Source: Diphasiastrum complanatum
Lineage: Eukaryota; Streptophyta; Lycopodiopsida; Lycopodiales; Lycopodiaceae
Direction of reading: 5' to 3'
DNA: 64,000 bases
NCBI GenBank assembly: GCA_029204225.1
Contig: CM055110.1
Location: forward strand, 15,522,637-15,586,636
How positions within the stretch are numbered: position 1 is the stretch's first letter; the number at the start of each line of letters is the position of its first letter. The notes beneath the pieces are model-generated. The model had not been told where the DNA came from, ran no database searches, and worked only from the letters and a program-made list of their open reading frames with translations. This document shows, one piece after another, positions 44,546-56,619 of the stretch. Made by a program: the position numbers and the translations under genes.

Positions 44546-46310
44546 ATGATCAATAGCACAAAGGATAGCAAATCAGGCACCACACCTTCCCAGATTAGCA
44601 ACTGTGCAATAGGAGGCAGAACCGGAACCAGCACCAATGGATCCAATGGGCCAACCCGTATCTGTCGCACCCTTGCATGCAGTTCAGAGAGCACCATGGA
44701 TGGAGATACCAAAATACGACGAATCATTAGATCCCATCCGATTCCTCTAGATCTACGAGCAAGCTTGTGAAATCTATGACGAACGGACACATGTAGAGAA
44801 GCTGATGTTATTTCCCATGTCCTTACTTGCAGTGGCTCAGGATTGGTTTTTTAACCTGTCAGAGGAAGAGAAATCCACTTGGGAAGTGGTCAAAGCGGCT
44901 CTCATTACGCACTTTAAGCCAAGGAAGTTCTTGGAAGACCCGTTTCTCCTGCTGAGCAAAGTCAAGATGGGAAAACGAGAAAGGGTCCGGGACTATATTG
45001 AACGGGTCAAACATCTACAATCCGAGTGCAGTGCAGCCCTGACTCTCGATCATGTGGTTCCTAGCTGGATTACCACGAAGCATCAGAAGAGTACTGAAAC
45101 GACGGGAGCAGTATGCTACTCTACAAGAAGCTATGGAAGATGCCATCAGGGAAGAGGATGAGGGATCTGACAACGAATATCCTTCCACCCACACTCCTAC
45201 TCCCTCGATCGCATCATCATCATTAAACGCATCCGCTCTATCCACAGAACTGTTGTTGGAGCAAATGACAAAATTACACAAACAGCAGATGGAGCAACTT
45301 ACAACACAGTTTGACCAAAAACTGTAGGCCTTACAAGGAACTGTAGTAGTAACTCCGCATCAACTGGAACCAAACCAGCTACAGTATCCTCGACAAGAAA
45401 ATGTATGGTGTTTAGTATGCACGCAAAACCATACAGCGAACGAGTGTCCAGTCCTAAAGCAAAATCTAAGACTGACACATAGATTCTACCATCTATGCAA
45501 TGCAACATTGTACGATACGACATTTTGCCCGTTTAACCCCAGGGTTGTTCAATAGAAGAGAAGTCCTTATTAGAATTCTTATCCTTATCATGAAGGGGCA
45601 CCTAATGCGGCACCAAGGTACGTGCACCCAATCAACCACAACGCATGGCCTTACCTGCTCCACTAGGGCCAGCCAATCAACAAGTGGCCCATATAAACCT
45701 GACAACAACGGAATAAGAAATGCGAATGCCACCTCAACCTGAGTAGTATTAGTGGTACGGACCAGATGAACCATTTATGGATCCTGCCATAAATGAATAT
45801 GTTTTGGCCTATGCAGCTCAAACTCAACGTCAAGGTGGAAGAAATTACGGCTGCTACGGATGTGGCAAGGGACACAAAATTGCATAATGTCCCTACAAGG
45901 GACAATATACAACCTCCTACCAGGATTATGGTTATGGACATTGTTTCAAGAATTGTCCATTTAAACCTGGAACCAGTGCACCTCTTAACCTCATTGCCAT
46001 ACAACAAACATCAGTTCCAGCGGGGATGCCATCGAAAGGTCGACAAGACCACGCTCCTGTGTTAGCTATTATGCGAGCACAGAAGAGGAAGGAAGTGGCT
46101 CCCTCACCACCACTATCGGTCACTGACGACCAACCCTCAACTTCAGTGCCATATCCAAATGTGAGGGAAGAGAGAAGGCAGTACCAGAAAATAAGACACT
46201 GGGTACAAAAAGCACAAGAGGAAAAAAAAGAGCAAGAATGAAACATTCCCACAGAACCTCCAGTCAGCGTCGAACAGGAACCGCAAACGGGCTCACCACT
46301 ACACACTGAT
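44546..46310 (+). pseudogene. Gypsy-B: Gag
   Basis: Capsid region: LAVAQDWFFNLSEEEKSTWE (44820-44880) followed by LITHFKPRKF and VRDYIERVKHLQ is the plant gypsy Gag core (Retrotrans_gag type). A frameshift near 45050 leads to LAGLPRSIRRVLKRREQYAT and a Gln-rich coiled-coil-like segment. Two Cys-His clusters follow: CLVCTQNHTANEC near 45417 and CYGCGKGHKIA-stop-C near 45848, the second one residue shorter than a standard CCHC knuckle and carrying a TAA. Several stops; non-functional. Confidence 0.8.
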
Positions 46311-46322
46311 CAGAATGATCGG

Positions 46323-47900
46323 TTGCACCAACATGAACCACCTTTTCACATGGTGGAGCCTGAGGAACCACACACTGAAAGGCTCGCACTTTTGTTGTCA
46401 AGCCATGTTAGTTTACCACTCAGAGAACTACTACGGATTTCACCACAAGCAAAAAGCCTTTTAGCTGAATGGGCCAAAGTGGATGAGGATCCAGTAGCGC
46501 CTGAACCCACATATTGTGCGGGCTATGATGAGACAAGTAACGTCCTCCACATTGGAGCAGCATGGAAAAGTGAGGAACACAACATTACTTTGCCAATCAA
46601 ACACAAGAAATACGAGGATGAGGCGAAAATGGTAGATGGAGGATCGGGTGTCAATCTGATCTCCACTACTTTGTACGAAAAATGGGGATTACAAGGATTG
46701 AAGCCAGCTAGATTCACCATCAAGCTAGCAGATCAATCCTATGTGAAACCAAAAGCTGTAGTTGCTGATATTCCCGTAAAGATAGCAGGCATGCAGTATG
46801 TGATTACTTTTGTGGTCATGGATATACATGAATCTCCAACTGCATACCATGTTTTACTGGGAAGACCATGGTTGAGGACTGCGCAAGTAGTGCACAACTG
46901 GGGTACAGGGAAACTCACCTTTGAGAACAGAGAATAGGCTGTAAAGGTAGATCCAACCACATGGGCGGTGAAACCTATTGCACCCAAAGTTGATGACGGA
47001 TCATCCACGACAAATCATACGATTGATCACCCAAGGCCAACCAAGGGAGGTCACTATTATTCAGAGACGGATGTCATTAGATGGACGAATGCGTTAGCAA
47101 CTATTGACTGCCAGACATGTCAATATGAATCAGATCCAGAACCGAGTACATCTTCACCCAAATGTTCCACTATGGACACACGAATCACATTTGGGTGAAT
47201 ATTGTAAACGTAGCATGGCTATCAGCGGAGCCGATTGAGAACCCAGTGGACGATGATCTAGTCCCTTGGCAACATGCTCTAACTTATAATAAGGAGATTG
47301 AGCTGACTGATGAACAAGTCCTACACCACATGGACCCAGATCGTTATGGAACCAAGAAGGTACCAACTCAACCACCACAAAGGTCTGCTATGGCGAAAGT
47401 CTCAAGGATCGAACCACCCAAGGCACTTGCAAATAAGAAGAATCAGTTGAAGCAATGCTACAACCAGGTGATCTGATGGAGTAACCTACCCGAAGAGGCA
47501 ATAGCTACAGTAGATAGATATTCGGAACCATGAGGCGAATGTCACAGCAGTCCCAAAGAAAGACAACAAGGATAAACCCACCGAAATGACAAAAAAGGAC
47601 AACAAGAAGGTGTTGGATTTCTTGAAGTCAATCAAGTTGGACTCAGATACAGCGTCATCTTCTACACAGGTGACAAAAAATAAAAAAATGACTAGTCGGG
47701 CCAAGATCAATATGTTGAAAGAGGAATCTCGACGAGCTCCAGTTCACGAGATGCCTGATACTTTCAAGAATTATACATTGGATGACGTGGTAATCATGAT
47801 GCTGCAAGCCCAACGAGAACCTTATCAAAGTCAGGCACCAGCGGAACAAGTCTTCGAGGGACCTGCGCGAACACAGCCGATGAATCTTGCAGAACCATGA
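46323..47900 (+). pseudogene. Gypsy-B: aspartic protease and linker to RT
   Basis: 46323-46937 is open: MVDGGSGVNLISTTLYEKWG (about 46628-46688) is the active-site loop with Asp-Gly-Gly, and HVLLGRPWLRTAQVVHNWG (46847-46906) the C-terminal strand. A TAG at 46935 and frameshifts near 47190 and 47470 break the linker, which ends with MNLAEP at 47900 exactly like Gypsy-A at 2050. Directly after this the RT is missing. Confidence 0.85.
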
Positions 47901-48058
47901 GAAGAAAAAAGGATAGTGCATGTGGGAGAGCGAGAAGCACTGGCAATGATCTATGCGGTTAAGAAATTTTGACACTTTGATGGCCACACATTTTTTTTTT
48001 ATACGGACCATCAACCCTTTCTATATCTCGTTAATAAAACTTGCAACACCAGGAGAAT
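47901..48058 (+). pseudogene. Gypsy-B: RNase H fragment left of Copia-5
   Basis: Reads REALAMIYAVKKF, a stop, then YTDHQPFLYLVNKTCNTRRI, matching 3262-3395 of Gypsy-A. About 1.2 kb (all RT motifs and the first RNase H Asp) present in Gypsy-A between MNLAEP and REALAMI is absent here. The domain continues at 54095 beyond Copia-5. Confidence 0.85.
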
Positions 48059-48708
48059 TGTGAAAGATTCAACTAGTTTCACAACATTTTGCAATATTTC
48101 CATATTTGGCATATTGAGGCCAAAACTTGTTTTAGACTTAGAGGTTGACTTTTCAAAGTTCATTAGTCTAAATTTCATTTGAATAAACACTTTTTGAAAG
48201 TGTGGGAAAGATAGAATGCGAGTTTGAGTAGATTCAATTTGAATAAGTTGGGTACATTGAATCTAGACCCAAAATTGGTAGGATTAGCATTTTGGTGGGA
48301 AAGCCAAGTGGCCAAATAGGGTTGGGACCTGCTATAAAAGGATGTAACTCATGGAGAGAGTCATCTTCTCTCTTCTCTATCTCATTTCATGCTTATACAT
48401 GGTTCTCTTGGGTTCTACTATCCATTGGTGCACTATCTTGGTGATTGCTTGCAATTCTATGTGTAGAATGATCTATATTTGCTATTTTTTGATCCACACA
48501 TGTGAAATACAATAGCTTTCTGGTTTTGTACAGACATCAATAGTACATAATCATTTCATTCAAGTTTGATCAAGTTCTATTAGTGTTTGCATCTCAAATT
48601 GTGTGTAGATGCTGATTTTTCTACATTGGTGAGATTGGTAGTGTATTTCTCTTTTTAACCAAAGATCATTCAAGTTGATTGGATCTTAAGGATCTGAAAT
48701 CTTTCACA
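48059..48708 (+). repeat. Copia-5 5' LTR (650 bp)
   Basis: TGTGAAAGATTC to GAAATCTTTCACA. TATAAAAG at 48333-48340. G-box position reads CACACATGTG here. Confidence 0.95.
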
Positions 48709-49308
48709 TGGTATCAAAGCTTGTGTTTCAGGTTATGAAGGAGGAAATCAGATCTATCAATGATTTGGTGAAGATATCAAGTCTAGAGCATGCTAGAGAG
48801 GATTCTACACCGAAATCGGATTTTTTGCTTTTGTAGATTGGATCTTTTGTAGATCAAAACACTAAATAGGTCAATATACTTGTTCAATTCTGTTTTTTGA
48901 ATTCACATGATGGATTTGGCCGATTTTTGGATCATTGGTTCAGCCTAAGTGGTGGCTTATAGATTGCATATCAAATTTTCAGCATTTGCATGTAGATTTG
49001 GAATAGTCAATTTTTTGTGATTTTGTCAAAACCCTAATTTTGATTGGATCTATAGATAGTGAGGTTGTTGGACTTCATTTGAGTGTGTTTCAATCTTAGG
49101 AAGTGGCAAAAGTCATTAGATTGAGGATAGATCATAGGTTGATCAAGATTCCATGATTCTATGTGTTGATTTGCTTGGATAAGTGCTAGAAGAGAATTTG
49201 TGAGATAGTTGCAAATCTTGGTGATTTCTTTTGAAAGCATTTGTTGTTGTTCAAAGGAGTGCTTTGTGCATTGAAACAAGTTGAAAGAGAAGATCAGGTC
49301 ATTGCTAC
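48709..49308 (+). other. Copia-5 primer site and leader
   Basis: TGGTATCAAAGC (48709-48720) differs by one base from the canonical TGGTATCAGAGC. The 600-bp leader has no supported ORF. Confidence 0.8.
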
Positions 49309-50216
49309 ATGGCAACCTCAATTGGAGTCATGTTAGAAGCCAATGATAGGCTTACCTCAAGTAACTATTCATTATGGAAAGTGAGGATGGAGTCACTTCT
49401 TGAGATGAATGATGTTTTGGATATAGTTGTAGGTTTGGAGGAGAGACCAGCAACCCAACAAGATCACTTAAGGTATGACAAGAGGGCCAAGAAGGCTCTA
49501 CACATGATAAAGATGAATGTTACCAATGAACTTCTCAAGGAAGTTGGTAAGTGCACATCATCTTTGGAAGCTTGGAATTCATTGAAGAAGCTTTATGAAT
49601 CCAAGTCTACTTCTAGAGTGTTGACTCTAAGAAGGCAAATCTTTTCTTGTTTGTAAAAGAATGAAGAAAGTCCAAGTGCTTCTGCTTTGAGAATGAAAGC
49701 ATTGAATGATGAGTTAGCTTGCATAGATGAAAGCATTAAGGAAGGAGAGCTTATTCAAGTGATTCCTAATGGCTTGTTGGATGCTCATGCTAACATTGTT
49801 CAAAGTATTGCTATTCAAAAGACTTTGCCAAGTTTGATGGATCTTCAAGAGATCTTGATCAATGAGGAATATAGGCTTCAAGCAAGAGGTGGATCTACAT
49901 CAACACTTCAAGAGGATGCTATGTTCACAAAGGGCAAATTCAAGGGCAAAGCCAAAAGCAAGTGGTCTAAAGGGCAAGATCAAGTGGATGCTTCTTCAAG
50001 TGGCAAAAAGAAGGATAGATTAAATCTCAAGTGCTTCTATTGTGGCATCAAAGGACACTTTGCAAGTGAGTGCTACAAGAAGAAGAGAGATCAAAGAGAC
50101 AAGCAAGTTAATCTTACTCTTGATGAAGATGGTTTGGATGTGCAAGATGTAAATGATGATGCTTTTGTGATGTCTTCATGTATGCTTGCTAATGATGGAG
50201 ATCTAGATCCTTGGTA
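49309..50216 (+). pseudogene. Copia-5: Gag
   Basis: ATG at 49309 (MATSIGVMLEANDRLTSSNY), similar to Copia-1. TAA near 49654 interrupts the frame, which resumes at 49687. Basic Gly/Lys stretch, then zinc knuckle CFYCGIKGHFASEC at about 50035-50076. The frame meets TAG at 50214, where Copia-1 has the second Trp of the WWIDSG motif, so one base change has ended it at the protease boundary. Confidence 0.9.
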
Positions 50217-51786
50217 GATTGATAGTGGAGCAAGTTCACACATGACCTTTCACAAAGAGTACTTCACTTCTTTGTTGGCATATGGAGATGACAAGAGGGT
50301 AATCTACACGGCCAATGATGGTGAGTGTGCAATCAAAGGGATTGGCACAATTCCTATTTCTCTCTCTACAAATAGGATTGTTCATTTGGAGGATGTCTTG
50401 TTTATTCCATCTATTACCAGGAATTTGCTTAGTGTGAGTCAAATGCTAAGTAAGGGCCTCAAGGTGGAGTTTGATGGAGATGCTTGTTTGATCAAAAGGA
50501 AGGATGTCTTGATTGGAAAAGGCAAGGGAAGTTGTTCAAACTTGATGCTTGTGTTATTGCTAACCAAGTTGGATGTGTTGCAAGGGAGCAAATTTCTATT
50601 CAAGAGGTTTGGCACAAAAGGATGGGACACCTCAACTTCAAGTCATTGGAGGTAATGGCAAGGAAGAAGGTTGTGATTGGTCTTCCAAGTTCCTTAAGTA
50701 ATGACAAGCATGTTTGTGAGTCTTGTGCTTTGTCTAAATCACATAGACTACCTTATACTAGATCTATTTCTAGATCTACAAAGCCTTTTCAACTTGTACA
50801 TTCGGATATTTATGGATTTACTACAATTAGCAATAGTGGAACTAAGATGTATGTAACATTCATTGATGATTCTAATAGATTTTGTTGGATCTATCTACTA
50901 AAGAGCAAGGATGAAGTGTATTATGTCTTTGTCAAGTTCAAGAATGCAAGGGAGAACCAATTTTCCACAAAGATCAAGTGCTTGAGAGGTGACAATGGTG
51001 GTGAGTACATATCTAACAAGTTCAAGGCCTTTTGTGATGAGCATGGGATCAAGAGGGAGTATACAACATCAAGGACCCCACAACAAAATGGAGTGGCTGA
51101 AAGGAAGAATAGAACTTTATGTGAAAGTGCTAAAGCTATGAGGTTAAGTGCTAATCTTGACAAACCATTTTGGGATCAAGCTTTGTTGTGTGCCAATTTC
51201 TTGTGCAATAGGTGGCCGAGTGCTCTTTTGGATGGAAGGACACCTTTTGAGATGCTATTCAAGAGGAGGCCGAGTGTCAACTTTCTAAGAACCTTTGGAT
51301 GCACATGCTATGTCAACATTACTCTTGATGATAGGACCAAGGAGGATCCATCTTCAAGAAGAGGTATTTTTTGTTGGATATAGTGAGGTGAATAAAGCCT
51401 ACAAGGTTTACATTTCTTCTACTAACAAAGTTATTGTTGGTAGAGATGTCATTTTTGATGAGAGAAACATTCCAAAGGTGTCTTAAAGCATGATTTATGG
51501 TAAAGTAGATGGATCTAACATTCTTGATGTTGATGAGAAGGATCCTACTTTGGATGGTGGTGATGATGGACCTTCATCAAGTCAAAAGCCAAGGAGAACA
51601 TCAAGAGAAAGACAAGTACCTTCAAGGCTCACATATGATCAAAAGGGTAAGCAAGTAGTTTCTGGAAATTATGTTGCTTTCCTAACCTCTTTGGATGAGC
51701 CTACAAGTGTAGATCAAGCAAGGAAAGAAGAGGAGTGGATCCAAGCAATGGATCTTGAGTATCAATCTCTTATGAAGAGTGGAACA
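50217..51786 (+). pseudogene. Copia-5: protease, integrase and start of RT
   Basis: IDSGASSHMTFHKEYF at 50218 is an intact protease loop. A frame change near 50520 leads to the integrase: HKRMGHLNFKSLEVMARKKV ... CESCALSKSHR zinc domain, acidic sites in VHSDIYG (about 50800), LRGDNGGEY (about 50982) and GVAERKNRT (about 51090). A frameshift near 51370 and a TAA near 51486 follow. The RT start (EWIQAMDLEYQSLMKSGT, to 51785) is the last matching segment. Confidence 0.9.
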
Positions 51787-52862
51787 TATTTTGGAGGATC
51801 TTTTTGTGTACATGGAGCTATGCAAGTGGATGGATGTTATATTGCTGTGAAATCAAGTAATGGATCTGGAAAACAAAGTTTGTTCAATGACTTTGATGAT
51901 CATGCAAGTAGTTGAAGATCTAGAAGTTGATCTCGAAGCGCTTCAACTAGTCAAAAGGGAAGGTCGCAATTTGGAGCTAGTCAAGAGCATCAAAGGAGAG
52001 GTAATTGGCAAAGGTGTTATGGATCTGTTTTTACAGCATATTGAAGACTCAAGTAAGGTCAAAGGAGCATCAAGGAAGTGTTGTTCAAGTTTACTTTACT
52101 TGTTCTATCTCATGTTTGAGCAATTTCATGTGGATGTGTGCAAATTGTCAAGATATGGTAAAACTAGCTACATTGGTGAGCATTGTTTTGATGTTGGATT
52201 TGTACTAGCATTCTTGGATGATTTTGCTGAAAGAAATGAAGCTATTGGAGGTTTGATTATGTCACTCATCCATGGCTAAGTTCTCAAGTGTTGAGCTACT
52301 TGGTGCCAATACTTGGAGATTGTCAATTTTTGGTGAATTCATGGTCATTTTCTTGTGTCAAGTAGATCTTGAAGATGGACTAGTGCAAACTACTTGGTTT
52401 ATGGAGTCATGTGGTTCTAGATTTGCATCATTAATGTACTCACCTACTCATGGATTTCCAAGGTTTGATGGTTTCTTGTGGCAAGATGAAGATGGAGGCT
52501 CATTCATGGAGTATCATGGTGGATACAAGACAACAAAGGACAAAGGAGGAGGAGACATGCAAGCAAAAGTTGATCACTCACATTTATTGTTTGTTTGCTG
52601 TATTTTTCTAGAGAGTTCAGAGTTGGAAGCATGGTGGAATCATTTCATTTACATTCTATTTGATTCTTCATGTTCTAGTCATATTTTTACATGCAAAATT
52701 GATGTAAGAAATAGTGAAGCATCCCAAGTGGACACTATTCTCTATATCAATTATGGTTGTTTCTATTTTGAGCATTACATGATCATTGAAAGGAGATCTA
52801 TTCTTAGGAAGAAGATCATTCTTATGATGGATCAAAGTTCTATTGGCAAAAACTATGCTAGG
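51787..52862. other. Unrelated 1.08-kb segment replacing the Copia-5 RT
   Basis: Between the RT start and GCATTGGAAGCTAGGAAAGC, where similarity to Copia-1 (13883) resumes, there is no RT motif in any frame. Copia-1 has about 0.88 kb here including YVDD. Open frames of 139 and 201 residues (51860-52279, 52272-52877) are unrecognised. On the plus strand, 51905-52025 reads an Arg/Ser-rich peptide with stops. It could be captured host or other repeat sequence. Confidence 0.75.
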
Positions 52863-53449
52863 AGCATTGGAAGCTAGGAAAGCGAGTTTTGAGGTACATC
52901 ATTGGAACTCGAGATTTTGGCATATTGTATGAGGGATCATCACCTAATCTTTTTGGATTTTCAGATTCGGACTATGCTGGAGATGTAATGGATAGGAAAT
53001 CCATTAGTTCTTATTGTATTTTCATAGGTGATGGAGCTATATCATGGATGTCAAAGAAACAAGCCACTATCTCATTGTCATCTAGTGAGGCCGAGTACAA
53101 AGCTCTTACACATTGCACAAAGGAGATGGTATGGATCAAGAGGATGATCAAGGATCTTCACTTGCTGGATTTTTCAGAGAGCCCAATCATCTTTTGTGAC
53201 AATCAATCAGCCCAAATAATGGCATCCAATCCTATCTTTCATGCTAGGAGCAAGCATATTGAGATACAATATCATTTTGTGAGGGAGCGAGTCATTGCAA
53301 AGGAGGTGGAGCTTCAACATGTGTCTTCAAGGGAATGTGTAGCTGATATCTTCACCAAAGCATTGGGAAAAGACTTGTTCATGAAGCATAGGACTTCACT
53401 TGGAGTATTATCAAAGTCTATGCTAAAACTAGTTGAAGAGGGAGTGTGA
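52863..53449 (+). pseudogene. Copia-5: RNase H
   Basis: Open from 52889 to 53449: SDSDYAGDVMDRKSISSY (Asp), SLSSSEAEYKALTHC (Glu), IIFCDNQSAQIMASNPIF (Asp), ARSKHIEIQYHFVRERV. All expected catalytic acids are present, ending in EEGV over the polypurine tract. Without RT it is a relic domain. Confidence 0.9.
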
Positions 53450-54094
53450 AAGATTCAACTAGTTTCATCACATTTTGTAATATTTTCATATTTGACATAT
53501 TGAGGCCAAAACTTGTTTTAGACTTAGAGGTTGACTTTTCAAAGTTCATTAGTCTAAATTTCATTTGAATAAACACTTTTTGAAAGTGTGGGAAAGATAG
53601 AATGCGAGTTTGAGTAGATTCAATTTGAATAAGTTGGGTACATTGAATCTAGACCCAAAATTGGTAGGGTTAGCATTTTGGTGGGAAAGCCAAGTGGCCA
53701 AATAGGGTTTGGACCTGATATAAAAGGATGTAACTCATGGAGAGAGTCATCTTCTCTCTTCTCTATCTCATTTCATGCTTATACATTGTCCTCTTGGGTT
53801 CTACTATCCATTGGTGCACTATCTTGGTGATTGCTTGCAATTCTATGTGTAGAATGATCTGTATTTGTTATTTTTGGATCCACACGTGTGAAATATAGTA
53901 GCTTGCTGGTTTTGTACGGACAGCAATAGTACATAATCATTTCATTCAAGTTTGATCAAGTTCTATTAGTGTTTGCATCTCAAATTGTGTGTAGATGCTG
54001 ATTTTGTTACATTGGTGAAATTGGTAGTGTATTTCTCTTTCTAACCAAAGATCATTCAAGTAGATTGGATCTTAAAAATCTGAAATCTTTCACA
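53445..54094 (+). repeat. Copia-5 3' LTR (650 bp)
   Basis: TGTGAAAGATTC to GAAATCTTTCACA; TATAAAAG at 53719-53726; CACACGTGTG near 53881, keeping the CpG lost from the 5' LTR. Confidence 0.95.
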
Positions 54095-55515
54095 AGAATC
54101 ACCAGGTGGCTCCTCTTGTTGTTGGAATTTCATTTTCGGATAGTAGTTCGCAAGGGAAAACAACACTATATGGCAGATCATGTGTCACGAATCAAGGGAA
54201 AGGAGATTGCAACCCAACCCGACGATGAGCTGGCAGATGTTGCCTTATTTTACGTGGATATAGTACCAGAATGGGCTGCCGACATTGTTGAATATCTAAT
54301 GTGGGGCCAACTAGACAAATCACTACCAAAGGCGGAACAACGAAAATTGATCTTGAACGCTAGACCTTATCAGCTGATTGCCGGCCAGTTGTACCGAAGA
54401 GGTCCAGACGGAATTCTTCGGCAGTGTATTCTTCCTCATGAGACCACCCAAATCATTTTGCTTTCACATGAAGGCATGGGTGGAGGTCATTTTGCATCTG
54501 ACATTATAGTTTGCAAGATCCTGCAATCAAGACGTTGGTGGCCAATGATTCATAAAGACACGGATGAATACTTGAAAAAGTGCGATGCGTGCCAAAGGGC
54601 AAGGAGACCAACGAGATTGAACTATGATCTACTACACCCAGTATTAGCCCAAGCGTCATTCGAAAAATGGGTATTGGATTATATTGGTCCAATTCACCCT
54701 GCAGCAAGGTGTTCCCAGGCTCGATACATAATCGTAGCCACAGACTACCTCACCAAATGGGTCGAAGCAAAGGCAGTAAGAGTAGCTGATGCTAGGACCA
54801 CTGCCAAGTTCCTTTATGAAAATATCATTGTGCGCTTCGTATGCCCGGTGGAACTAGTCAGTGAAGCCATTTCATCAACGAGACCATTAAGGTCCTGTTG
54901 GAGGAATTCTTCATGATCCACAGAACTAGTACGTCTTATTATCCTCGTGGTAATGGGCAAGCAAAATCATCCAATAAGATCCTATGTAGCTTGCTCACGA
55001 AAACAGTTGAAGCTAGCAGATCAGATTGGGAACACAAGTTGCATGTTGCACTGTGGGCATTCAGGACAGCATATAAAGGGAGCACTAATCAAACACCCTT
55101 CCAATTGATATATGGTCAAGATGCTGTGATGCCAGTAGAGTTTTTAGTTCCTTCATTAAGGATTGCCACTGCGCAACGTCTTAATGAATCCAAATCTCTA
55201 CAGCTATGCCACGAAGCTCTGCATAAACTCTGTGAAATATGCTTACTAGCTATGCATGCACTGACAACTGAAAAGGAAAGACGCAAAGTTTGGCATGATC
55301 ACAGATTACAAAAGAAGGATCTTCGTTCAGGAGATCTGGTCTTGATGTATAAAACCAAGATGATCAAGGGGAAGTTAAAATTCACGGGCGAAGGTCCTTA
55401 TAGGATCAAGAAAACTCTTAATCATGGGGCCATGAACTTAGAACAGCTTGATGGGATGCCATTCGACACACCCATCAACGGTAGCCGGTTGCACAAGTAT
55501 TGGCCACCACAGTAA
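54095..55515 (+). pseudogene. Gypsy-B: RNase H end and integrase
   Basis: After the AGAAT duplication the frame resumes RNase H (LLEFHFRIVVRKGKQHYMAD). Integrase follows: CDACQRARRPTR zinc motif (54580), LDYIGPIHPAA with the first Asp (54675). A small deletion near 54862 removes the second catalytic Asp (VSDWGTHF in Gypsy-A) and shifts the frame. In PRGNGQAKSSNK (54940) the catalytic Glu is Lys. The C-terminal domain is open to 55515 and ends NGSRLHKYWPPQ. Catalytically dead. Confidence 0.9.
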
Positions 55516-56619
55516 GACAGATCCAGATTGGGGGTGGCACATTACCAATAGCTAATCTGCTCATCCATCATCGCTAGATCTAAGGAGATCAAGCCAAATC
55601 AAGCAAAATCCATCAAGATTCAGCCAGATCTGGCAAGATCGGGAAAATCCATCAGAATCCAAGGAGGATCCAGATCTTGATAGGGTAAAAAAGGAAGCAG
55701 ATCATCAGATTGACTGATGGATCTACTACCAAGAATCCATCAGAATTTCCAGAGCACTACCAACAGTCAGATCAAGCCTGGATGAAGCTGATTACCAGTT
55801 TACAAAAGTTAAAAATCAAAAAATCTCGAGATCTCGTCAAAAAACACTCTGAAAGAGAACTTTTTTCATGATTTTTTGAGATCCTCTGGGAGATAGCTCT
55901 TGAAAATTGGACAGTCACTAGATCTGACCTAGATGCATCCATGGAAATTTTTGCGAGAGTTTCTGATGGAGGAATCATCATTTTTTAGTGTATGCGAGAG
56001 TTCCCAGAAGTAGAATTTTCAGAACCCTCGCAAAGCATCAAGATCATCTTACCAACTCTCGCAAGATGCCTAAATGGAATCAGAGCAGTGAAATCAGCCT
56101 GCCTACATGATCTGATCTTGAAAATCTAATCACAAGAACAAGTTGTGCAAGAGATCACTTCTTGCAAGAGTTGAACTCTCGCAAACAGCCTGAACCCTCG
56201 CAGAACCTTCGCATAGGAGTCAAATCACCTTTTGAACTCTCGCAGACTTTCCTGAGGTCTTAGAATTTTGTGAAGAAGGTGCCTGCCAAAATTTGGGTGG
56301 AACTGAACAAGGGAAAGTGAATTTTACCTAATACACACTCTAAATTCTGCTATACAAGGGCTGAATTCGAGTCATTTGTCACCTTTGCTAGCAAAGCTCT
56401 GTCGAAATTTCCACTAAAAATACCAAGGTTTCTGTTTTCAACCAAACTTCCTACCAACTGTCATCTGCTCATATTAAACACTGATCTGCATTCTGAACTA
56501 CAATCATTGTTCTCCAACACTCATTATTCTTAGTTTTCTACTGTTTCCACATCTTTTTCCATTTTCCACCGTTTTTTCTACTTTTCCGACTTTTTCAACC
56601 ACTAATCATCATTGCTAAC
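55516..56619 (+). repeat. Gypsy-B untranslated region with CTCGCA-type motifs
   Basis: No ORF. Repeated AGATCAAGC/ATCCATCA words at 55580-55800, then CTCGCAAGAG-type words at about 55950, 56000, 56030, 56060, 56165, 56180, 56200 and 56240, the same words as in the leader at 43600-44350. Confidence 0.65.

Larger units (their letters stand above)
48059..54094 (+). mobile_element. Copia-5: Copia element with RT replaced, nested in Gypsy-B
   Basis: LTRs 48059-48708 and 53445-54094 (both 650 bp, about 25 differences by eye), primer site TGGTATCAAAGC at 48709, polypurine tract AGAGGGAG before 53445, target duplication AGAAT at 48054-48058 and 54095-54099. Gag, protease, integrase and RNase H are recognisable; RT is replaced by 51787-52862. 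Excising the element reconnects Gypsy-B RNase H. Confidence 0.95.
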
